A stretch of 5,634 bases of DNA, taken from the NCBI GenBank assembly GCA_903879995.1, contig CAIRNW010000408.1, forward strand, positions 1 through 5,634, read 5' to 3'. This DNA is from an uncultured Bacteroidota bacterium. Lineage in GTDB: Bacteria; Bacteroidota; Bacteroidia; Chitinophagales; Chitinophagaceae. A model generated the notes under the pieces. That model was not told where the DNA came from. It ran no database searches and saw only the letters and a list, made by a program, of their open reading frames with translations. A program made the position numbers and the translations under genes. Below are positions 1-4,757 of the stretch, in pieces (position 1 is the stretch's first letter; every line of letters begins with the position of its first letter).

Positions 1-58
1 ATGGATAGAATAGAAGTTTCCTAAACTTTAGATACAGGTTCGATTCCTGTCGGGACTA
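1..58 (+). tRNA. tRNA-Arg (anticodon CCU), 5' end outside the window
   Basis: The first 58 bases fold as the last three quarters of a tRNA. They give the D-loop remainder with its GG (1-7), the D-stem 3' strand GAAT (8-11), an anticodon stem GAAGT/ACTTT (13-17 and 25-29) closing the 7-base loop TTCCTAA with anticodon CCT at 20-22, a 4-base variable loop (30-33), a T-arm ACAGG/CCTGT with loop TTCGATT (34-50), an acceptor 3' strand CGGGACT (51-57) and discriminator A (58). CCA is not encoded, since ACCC follows. The anticodon reads the Arg codon AGG. The acceptor 5' strand lies before position 1. The recombinase gene ends inside it on the other strand. A weak AGAA/TTCT hairpin (66-80) with a T run (80-86) may end its transcript. 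Confidence 0.9.
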
Positions 59-62
59 CCCA
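18..62. other. Probable attachment-site region of the mobile element (element/tRNA junction)
   Basis: The recombinase gene points at, and terminates inside, the anticodon-to-acceptor half of the tRNA-Arg gene. This is the usual arrangement when an element integrates into a tRNA 3' end and restores that end on insertion. The core cannot be delimited because the second copy (the other att half) is not in this window: I found no second copy of the T-arm and acceptor sequence. The junction position is therefore inferred from gene geometry, not from a visible direct repeat. Large serine recombinases often target protein genes, so tRNA use is worth confirming by comparison with an empty site. Confidence 0.45.
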
Positions 63-1631
63 GTGAGAATTACGGCTTCTTTTTTTAAGAGAACCGTTTT
101 TATTTTCCTCTAAAACCTTTGCTGCACTTACGATTGAAGTGAAAATACTATTTATACGAGGAGTTCGAACTGTATCTTTTTGTTTATTATACAGTATACC
201 TTCAGGATAGATGAGGTACTGAAGTTTTTGCTTGTCATCATAATCACTCGAAAGCCATAACTGGCGGGCATTTTGTGCAATTGCCAATCCCTTTTTTACG
301 GCCTTTTCCAAGTTCGAACTACTAATGGGGTTATTACCAAGATCCTGAGTTAGTTGATCAACTTCTATCTCGAATTTTTCTCGATATTTTTCAAACAAAG
401 ATTTATCCAACTCTCCACTAACAAATCTGTATTCCAACTTTTCTAACCTGTCACGTGCTTCAGTTAGTTTTCGCTTTAACACTGATTGCTCTTTCTCTTT
501 ATCAGCCAGCCTTAATTGCAGCTGCTCAGCGATCAGATCGGCTAATCTCCTTTCATACGCTTGCTTGAAATTCAGTTTCTCTATTTCAGTTTCAAACAAT
601 GAGTTTAAGTGCTCTGCTCGGACATTCACAGCAGTACCTTTAGCTCTTGTTTTATAATAATAAATCCCCTTCTGGACATATCCGGTAAAAGGTGAGAGTG
701 AAACCTCATCCTTAGCAAAAGATTTTAGAGGCAGCTCTTCAATCTTGAACTTCTTTGATATCCCCTTGTGAGGGTTCTGTGAAACAATACCATTAGCCCG
801 ATTAAATAGCTCTTCGGAAACAAGAGGCACATGCTTTCCTTTATACACCTCGCCCGGAATCAATGAGTGGGTTATATAACCGCAGTAGAAGGGATTAGAG
901 ATTATTCCGACAAAGCTTTTGTAATTGATAGTTGATCCCATCTTCTTTAGTTTCTCTACAATCTCAAGATTATTTAGCTTACCCTCCGCTTTCCATTTGA
1001 AAGCAAGCGTCAATAGTTCGCCATCCTTATTTATTTCATAAACATGCTCTCTCGCCTTATGCTTAGGTTTTGTATTTGTATATCCAAAGGGAGTTGCTGA
1101 TACCCAATAACCCTGCCGTAGATTTTCTACCATCCCCTTTACCACCTTATCCTTACGCAGCTCATTGTCGTAATTTCCAAAAAGGTAGAAGATATTTTGT
1201 TGCAACTTTCCCGATGGAGTTGTCACATCAACATCCTGAAACACCGATAATACCTTTACACCCAAAGATTCTAATGTACGGGTTAATGTACCAGCATTTT
1301 CACTTCGTGAAAAGCGCTCATAAGAATATACCAGAATGGCAGAGATAGTTTTATCCCTTTTCACGTAATCAAGCATTCGAACAAACTCTTTTCGCTCATC
1401 ACTTTTGGCAGATTCATAAGTTCCCCCAAAAATCATTTTGACCATTAGGCCGCGGTGCTCGGCAAACTCCTGACAAGATTTTCTTTGCGATTCTAAACTG
1501 GTGTTTAGCATCGCTTGCTCGTAGCTGGATACCCGCGTATATATAACAATGTTGTTCCCGCTACGCCAAGAGATCTTAGTAGATGTTTTAGCGAATCGCT
1601 GCATTCCAGTAATCGCAGAGCTATTTTTCAT
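21..1631 (-). CDS. Large serine recombinase (site-specific integrase)
   Basis: This 536-residue protein should catalyse integration and excision by a Ser-phosphodiester mechanism. The resolvase/invertase catalytic domain (about 26-165) has the IYTRVSS motif with Arg33 and nucleophile Ser35, the ExxAKSxxRKEF segment around Arg80, and YERFSRS with Arg106 and Arg109. The recombinase domain spans about 172-285 (GYWVSATPFGY; SNPFYCGYI). The zinc-ribbon position (about 300-345, PLKSFAKDEVSLSPFTGY to YYYKTRAKG) has the expected neighbouring residues but no Cys. A coiled coil of about 355-440 follows, as in large serine recombinases, which are usually 450-600 residues long. The last 12 residues (VVPTGIEPVSKV) and the TAG stop are the complement of the tRNA-Arg. 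The ATG start at 1631 overlaps the upstream small gene by 11 bases, implying co-transcription and coupled translation. No Shine-Dalgarno sequence is seen. The gene looks intact. Confidence 0.95.
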   Translation of the reverse strand: MKNSSAITGMQRFAKTSTKISWRSGNNIVIYTRVSSYEQAMLNTSLESQRKSCQEFAEHRGLMVKMIFGGTYESAKSDERKEFVRMLDYVKRDKTISAILVYSYERFSRSENAGTLTRTLESLGVKVLSVFQDVDVTTPSGKLQQNIFYLFGNYDNELRKDKVVKGMVENLRQGYWVSATPFGYTNTKPKHKAREHVYEINKDGELLTLAFKWKAEGKLNNLEIVEKLKKMGSTINYKSFVGIISNPFYCGYITHSLIPGEVYKGKHVPLVSEELFNRANGIVSQNPHKGISKKFKIEELPLKSFAKDEVSLSPFTGYVQKGIYYYKTRAKGTAVNVRAEHLNSLFETEIEKLNFKQAYERRLADLIAEQLQLRLADKEKEQSVLKRKLTEARDRLEKLEYRFVSGELDKSLFEKYREKFEIEVDQLTQDLGNNPISSSNLEKAVKKGLAIAQNARQLWLSSDYDDKQKLQYLIYPEGILYNKQKDTVRTPRINSIFTSIVSAAKVLEENKNGSLKKRSRNSHWVVPTGIEPVSKV

Positions 1632-1761
1632 GGTTTAATTTTTCAATTTCTCTTAATATCACATTACAAATGATCGTAGATAGCATTTTCAGCTCCTCGA
1701 GCTGAGTTTCGTTGATTTCCTCACTATTATCATTTAATTCAACATTTTTTTCCTCCAACAT
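1621..1761 (-). CDS. Small acidic helical protein upstream of the recombinase, function unknown
   Basis: This 46-residue ORF sits between the MerR-like gene and the recombinase, with its stop 11 bases inside the recombinase start region. I chose the ATG at 1761 (MLEEKNVEL). The frame can extend to a GTG at 1803, 12 bases after the upstream stop, giving 60 residues; those extra 14 codons lie in GC-richer DNA with a small CCCA/TGGG hairpin and may be untranslated. The first half is Glu/Asn-rich (EEINETQLEELK), followed by an amphipathic stretch (MLSTIICNVILREIEKL), so a short helical protein that binds a partner is likely. I recognise no family. Position and overlap suggest a recombinase accessory factor or a translational coupler. 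It could also be a leader ORF without its own function. Confidence 0.5.
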   Translation of the reverse strand: MLEEKNVELNDNSEEINETQLEELKMLSTIICNVILREIEKLNHEK

Positions 1762-1815
1762 TTGGTAGCAGTTGAAAGCACCGCCCAGAGTATGGGAGGG
1801 CACCTGCTGTTAATA

Positions 1816-2760
1816 CTATTTGCCGGGGCTACCGGAATAAATAGACTTCTTTAATTTTTGAAAAGTGATACTATCGGCACCACGCACAGAAAGAGTGACT
1901 TCTTCATATTGGCCCAGTCCAATAGCGAGGCGAATCCTTTTCGCATCCTCGCCACTAATTTGCTTGATGTGTTTGCTATCCACACGAACTACCTCTCCAT
2001 CTGAAAGCTTTATGGTTAGCTCACTTATGTTTTTGCTATTCAGGGCAGCGAGGACTTTCTTCTCATTTTCGGTTAACAACCCTGGTATTCTTATTAGACG
2101 CAAGTCATCTGACTGAATAAATTCCTTTAAAAAGTAGAATATCGAGAGATAGATATGCGGTGCCGTTCGATCAACAGATACATCACCAAAAGGATAGAAA
2201 TCTTCACCCTGGCGCTTCATGCAAATCCCACCTGGAAATACTAAAATCCCAGCCTCCTGATTATTGTCGAGGCACCAAATAATCAGTTCAGTTAGAAAAT
2301 TGATCTCAAACTTTAGTCCATAAAGTAGTACACTATCCTCAAGCATCTGGCTTAATCGTAGCAAAACATCTTGCTCGTCTTCACTAATTGTCTGAGCCAA
2401 TTCTTTCTCTCGCAGAAGGTCATAATGATATTTGATTCTCTTTTTTGGTAATTCCGCTAGGTAAGCATCTTTAAATAGGCGATCGCATAGCTGAGCAGTA
2501 TCGCTTACCCCGTAGCCCAGCGCTCTAAGGTGATCCAAGATTCTCAGCCAGATGACTTGAGCAAAGCTAATCTCTACGTTGTGCTTGCCCTTTGGTATAA
2601 AAGGCATGAGCCCGTTTCTTCTCCAAAATGGGAAAAATTCAGATAAGTGCTTGCCTGATAACCCATACAAATCATCGACTGGGTAAATCGGGTGGAACAT
2701 ATACTTGCGAAACTCCTGCAGGGATATTTTATCTGAATCCAAGATTGTATTCATATTCAT
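1816..2760 (-). CDS. MerR-like HTH protein of the recombinase operon, candidate regulator or directionality factor
   Basis: This 314-residue protein is encoded directly upstream of the small acidic gene and the recombinase. Residues about 33-96 resemble a MerR-type winged helix: a first helix and turn (LSGKHLSEFFPFWRRNGLMP, like the family's yWeR-GLl motif), a wing region (about 54-64, IPKGKHNVEIS), then a helix with the typical I-x-x-LR-x-LG pattern (WLRILDHLRALGYGVSD) ahead of a further helix. The centre (about 110-225) is mixed helix/strand and unrecognised. The C-terminus (about 240-305) shows alternating hydrophobic beta-like stretches (ISELTIKLSDGEVVRVD; YEEVTLSVRG). No metal- or effector-binding motif is obvious. 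ATG codons at 2760 and 2754 are both possible. DNA binding is well supported in outline. Its job (repressing the divergent promoters, or excision control like MerR-fold excisionases) is inferred only from position. Confidence 0.82.
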   Translation of the reverse strand: MNMNTILDSDKISLQEFRKYMFHPIYPVDDLYGLSGKHLSEFFPFWRRNGLMPFIPKGKHNVEISFAQVIWLRILDHLRALGYGVSDTAQLCDRLFKDAYLAELPKKRIKYHYDLLREKELAQTISEDEQDVLLRLSQMLEDSVLLYGLKFEINFLTELIIWCLDNNQEAGILVFPGGICMKRQGEDFYPFGDVSVDRTAPHIYLSIFYFLKEFIQSDDLRLIRIPGLLTENEKKVLAALNSKNISELTIKLSDGEVVRVDSKHIKQISGEDAKRIRLAIGLGQYEEVTLSVRGADSITFQKLKKSIYSGSPGK

Positions 2761-2791
2761 TTTGCTAAATTATACTTTTTATCTATTTTTG
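2761..2791 (+). promoter_or_regulatory. Predicted rightward promoter for the zinc-binding/coiled-coil gene pair
   Basis: TTTG (2761-2764), a 19-base spacer and TATTTTTG (2784-2791) match the Bacteroidota TTTG-N19-TAnnTTTG promoter exactly. Transcription would start near 2797 and leave a leader of about 130 bases before the ATG at 2927. The upstream box directly abuts the start codon of the oppositely oriented MerR-like gene, so this promoter lies inside the leader of the leftward transcript. Confidence 0.55.
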
Positions 2792-2806
2792 ATATTGTAA
2801 TAATGC

Positions 2807-2820
2807 TATTTGGGCAAATA
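2807..2820. promoter_or_regulatory. Short palindrome TATTTG-GG-CAAATA, candidate operator
   Basis: Perfect 6-bp arms flank a 2-bp centre. The site covers the predicted leftward start point and part of its -7 box, and lies just past the predicted rightward start point. A protein bound here could affect both promoters, and the neighbouring MerR-like protein is the obvious candidate. AT-rich arms this short can arise by chance, so the placement is the main argument. Confidence 0.35.
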
Positions 2821-2845
2821 TAGGGGTTATAAATCGAATCTCCAA
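2815..2845 (-). promoter_or_regulatory. Predicted leftward promoter for the recombinase operon
   Basis: Read on the minus strand, a TTG (2845-2843) is followed by 20 bases and then TATATTTG (2822-2815). This matches the Bacteroidota primary sigma consensus TTTG-N19-21-TAnnTTTG, except that the upstream box is ATTG. The start point would be near 2808-2811, giving a leader of about 50 bases before the ATG at 2760. The -7 box overlaps the right arm of the palindrome at 2807-2820. Confidence 0.5.
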
Positions 2846-2926
2846 TATACCCAAAAGGTTCTGCACCACCACAAGACCAGCTGCAAGCAAAATGGGATGG
2901 ACAGTTAAAATTAAATAAATCGTAAT

Positions 2927-3364
2927 ATGAAAAAGAAACAACTTAGCCAAAGTAACAGACCTGCTAAAACCTTCAAACTTGGTCGTGCCTGCCAGTTCTG
3001 CGGAGAGCCCATCGCGGATCAGGAGCGTGCATCAAAAACGCATTGCACCAGGTATAGGGACGAGTTTGGTGTCATTCATGATTGTAAAAGAAAAAAACAT
3101 CAGCTAAAGACACAGTTGCAAGAAGATGTCTTGCTTGATTTTTCTGCTAGACATCGAGAGTCCAAGCGGCAGATTGAGAAGTTAATCGCAGCACACGGCG
3201 ATCTGGTAACCACAGAAGTACTTGTAGCATATAATGTAAACCCAGGTGATAATCTCAGTTACGACTACCACTCAGGTCTTCTATATTCTAAGATGCTCGG
3301 CTATAAAATCATTTCAAATCCCAATTTAAACACCCACAAAATCGAAAAACATGACAATTCATGA
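2927..3364 (+). CDS. Small putative zinc-binding protein, function unknown
   Basis: This 145-residue soluble basic protein has a Lys/Arg-rich N-terminus. A likely zinc site lies within residues 22-58: CQFCGEPI (Cys22, Cys25), then KTHC (His39, Cys40), then IHDCKRKKHQ (His51, Cys53, His58). The Cys-x2-Cys-Gly-x-Pro-Ile start resembles treble-clef or zinc-ribbon fingers. The segment 60-100 is charged and probably helical (KTQLQEDVLLDFSARHRESK), and the C-terminus (about 100-135) is rich in Tyr, Asn and Ser. I cannot assign a family. Binding to nucleic acid is plausible from the basic finger but unproven. The ATG at 2927 follows an AT-rich leader with no Shine-Dalgarno sequence. The last 14 bases overlap the next gene, so the two are probably co-translated. 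Confidence 0.83.
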   Translation: MKKKQLSQSNRPAKTFKLGRACQFCGEPIADQERASKTHCTRYRDEFGVIHDCKRKKHQLKTQLQEDVLLDFSARHRESKRQIEKLIAAHGDLVTTEVLVAYNVNPGDNLSYDYHSGLLYSKMLGYKIISNPNLNTHKIEKHDNS

Positions 3365-3683
3365 GTACATGGCCATGGGCCGAAAATTATCCAAGGCAGA
3401 TGACAGAAGTAATATAGCAATCTTTCTTGCTCTTACCGCTGCTGGAATTGGAGTGGCCTATTATTTTAAAATACAACAGCTCATAAAATATAAAGACCAA
3501 AACATGTGGCTACACCAAGATAATAATAGGCTCAAAACCGAAAACAGACAACAGGGCGAGGCTAATTCTCATCTCTTGCAAAAAAATGCGTCACAACAGC
3601 AGACGATTCTAAGACTTGAAAATGAAAAGCAATCGCTGGTTGTACAGTTAATGAAGAAGGAAAGCAAAGAGCCACAAGCTTAG
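3351..3683 (+). CDS. Single-pass membrane protein with long coiled coil, function unknown
   Basis: This 110-residue protein has a short N-terminus, one transmembrane segment (about 21-39, NIAIFLALTAAGIGVAYYF) and a hydrophilic Gln/Asn/Lys/Glu-rich tail (40-110) with heptad-like spacing of Leu, Ile and Met (LKTENRQQ; LRLENEKQSLVVQLM). It is probably an inner-membrane protein whose tail oligomerises or binds a partner. Flanking charges are balanced, so the side on which the tail lies is unclear. The architecture resembles small spanin- or FtsB/DivIC-like proteins, but I see no diagnostic motif and do not assign either. The ATG at 3351 overlaps the preceding gene by 14 bases; in-frame ATGs at 3369 and 3375 would remove the overlap and leave the membrane segment intact. 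A T run (3684-3690) follows the stop without a convincing hairpin. Confidence 0.78.
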   Translation: MTIHEYMAMGRKLSKADDRSNIAIFLALTAAGIGVAYYFKIQQLIKYKDQNMWLHQDNNRLKTENRQQGEANSHLLQKNASQQQTILRLENEKQSLVVQLMKKESKEPQA

Positions 3684-3707
3684 TTTTTTTATTTTAATCA
3701 ACCCTGA

Positions 3708-3725
3708 GTCCGTTCCAGAACGGAC
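3708..3725. repeat. Perfect inverted repeat GTCCGTTC-CA-GAACGGAC
   Basis: Arms of 8 bp (3708-3715 and 3718-3725) surround a 2-bp centre, just after the membrane-protein gene. No T run follows on either strand, so it is a poor intrinsic terminator. The tight centre favours a site bound by a dimeric protein over an RNA hairpin. Its function is unknown. Confidence 0.6.
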
Positions 3726-3730
3726 AATAC

Positions 3731-3790
3731 TGCTCATGAACTCTCTTGAACCATCCTCAACTGTCAAAATTGTTCATGAGGGTTCTTGAA
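3731..3790. repeat. Two direct copies of a dyad-symmetric 20-mer, 40 bp apart
   Basis: Copy 1 (3731-3750) and copy 2 (3771-3790) share 15 of 20 bases in the pattern TGyTCATGA-N4-TCTTGAA. Each copy is itself an imperfect dyad, because TTCATGA on the left opposes TTCAAGA on the right. The 40-bp spacing is close to four helical turns, which would put two bound proteins on one face of the DNA. A partial third half-site (TTCTTG, 3793-3798) follows. This looks like an array of protein-binding sites. It might be regulatory or recombinational. Confidence 0.45.
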
Positions 3791-3950
3791 TATTCTTGCA
3801 CCCTATTTCAAATCTAAATTGAGGTTTGGTTCTGTTAATCTTTCAAAAGAAAATAAATGTAAAAGTGCCTGGAATAGTACCTTCCGCTTCCCCGATGCTT
3901 GGCTTTTCAGATGTTAGCACAATTTTTCAATTTCTAAATCCTAGTAGGAA

Positions 3951-4121
3951 ATGAAAAAAGAACCACATAGAATTCCAAATTCTCAAAGCACTCAAGGATA
4001 ATGAATTAGGCAAATCCACACGGGATATCTGATGCGAAGTCGTTGACAATAACGTTACCTACTACTGGTAGAAACAGAAGCACGAAGGTCTGGATGTAAG
4101 CGATGGAATTATAAAAGGTTA
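3951..4121 (+). pseudogene. Decayed N-terminal part of an IS3-family transposase OrfA
   Basis: Translating across one early frameshift and in-frame stops gives a recognisable OrfA start. MKK (3951-3959) leads into IEFQILKALKDNELGKSTRD (3967-4026), an interrupted helix-turn-helix with stop TGA at 4030, then VDNNVTYYW (4042-4068), stop TAG at 4069, then KQKHEGLDVSD (4072-4104). After another frame change comes YKRL (4110-4121). IS3 OrfA proteins typically run FTExQIlkaLKExExG - DIcRelGis - ATfYyWkkKYGGmevSDlKRL, and the order and spacing match. The expected leucine-zipper part and OrfB are not recognisable downstream. It is inactive and marks an old insertion. A possible left end is noted at 3858. 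Confidence 0.62.
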
Positions 4122-4511
4122 TCCCTGGTTTATACAAGACTGCGACTCAATACCCGATTCAGGTCAAAGAAACGACTACCGGCATGAGTAAAGCTCTGCC
4201 CGCAGCCAGAGTGATCCGCGCGCTAGAGCTCTAAAAAACAACCAGAGGGCGGTCACAATTGTTCCTGCTAGTAGATTATTACCTACGAAGACCCCGTTAA
4301 GCCCTTTGTTATACCTCACCATCGTATTCAGAAAACAACCCGTAAACTAAAAAGCTAACATTCAAAAAGCACTAAAAAATAGGGAAGCTGACACCAGAGG
4401 TAAAGAATCTTCCAAGAGAGCTCACTCAACTCATTAAAAAATAACGTTTAAATTATTTTGCAGAATGTGAAAATTAATTTAAATTCATTTCACTTAACCA
4501 AAACCTAATCT
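4122..4511. other. Gene-free stretch, probably degraded IS or mobile-element DNA
   Basis: No intact ORF is seen on either strand. Short open runs in shifting frames suggest former coding DNA, for example a 26-codon run at 4360-4437 beginning IQKALKNREAD, which loosely resembles the OrfA start seen at 3979. A 10-bp palindrome TAGAGCTCTA lies at 4224-4233. The last 70 bases before 4512 are strongly AT-rich, as expected ahead of a Bacteroidota gene, but I find no clean TAnnTTTG box there. The closest match is TTATTTTG at about 4454-4461, with one mismatch and no good upstream box. Confidence 0.4.
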
Positions 4512-4754
4512 ATGAAAAACACTAAACCACTACGCCTATTAATTACTTCGATCTTATTTTTCTTATTCGTTACTCTTACCTCATTTCAATCTACCCGTCC
4601 AATCATAGGTTGGGGAGATTGGCAATGCGTTGAAGAGACTAATGAAGGACTTTGCTGGAAAAATTGTCATAGAACCTATTATTTCATAGTAGCAATACAA
4701 TATGACTATTGGAGTGGCCCATGTTGGCAAAGTCCTCCATCCGTTGAACTGTAA
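4512..4754 (+). CDS. Small exported Cys/Trp-rich protein, function unknown
   Basis: This 80-residue protein has a Lys/Arg N-terminus and a hydrophobic segment (about 9-24, LLITSILFFLFVTLTS) that reads as a Sec signal peptide, with cleavage probably near residues 24-28. The mature part is only about 55 residues, with four Cys (39, 48, 52, 71), enough for two disulfides, and five Trp (34, 37, 49, 67, 72). No lipobox Cys follows the signal. I recognise no family. A periplasmic or secreted folded mini-protein is likely, and a single-pass membrane protein is the alternative. The next gene begins 3 bases after its stop, so the two are probably one operon and may act together. Codon use is AT-rich like the next gene and unlike the recombinase cluster. 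Confidence 0.68.
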   Translation: MKNTKPLRLLITSILFFLFVTLTSFQSTRPIIGWGDWQCVEETNEGLCWKNCHRTYYFIVAIQYDYWSGPCWQSPPSVEL

Positions 4755-4757
4755 TTT

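Noticed and set aside
1070..1348. Rightward 92-residue open frame inside the recombinase gene
   Set aside because: It lies wholly antisense to the conserved catalytic and recombinase domains, has Pro/His/Tyr-rich low-plausibility composition and no promoter. It is a shadow frame.
1783..1799. CCCA/TGGG hairpin after the MerR-like gene as a terminator
   Set aside because: The stem is only 4 bp, no T run follows in the transcribed direction, and the downstream genes overlap or closely follow, so read-through is expected.
1762..1803. N-terminal extension of the small acidic gene from a GTG at 1803
   Set aside because: It is possible, but there is no ribosome-binding signal, the DNA is GC-richer with a small hairpin, and an ATG exists at 1761. 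It is kept as an alternative start only.
1865..2116. Rightward 83-residue open frame inside the MerR-like gene
   Set aside because: It is antisense to a well-formed coding region, and its Ser/Phe/Arg-rich composition is that expected of a complement-strand shadow.
2895..2921. Tiny leader ORF (MGWTVKIK) before the zinc-binding protein gene
   Set aside because: Eight codons, no regulatory residue run, no attenuator hairpins nearby. A frame this short arises easily by chance.
3684..3800. CRISPR-like array in the repeat-bearing stretch
   Set aside because: There are only two imperfect 20-mers with a 20-bp gap, internal dyads and no cas genes, so a protein-binding array is the better reading.
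4127..4234. Short rightward open run (GLYKTATQ... to ...RALEL) as a gene
   Set aside because: About 35 codons with no start context and no recognisable similarity, lying within degraded IS-type DNA. It is most likely a chance frame.
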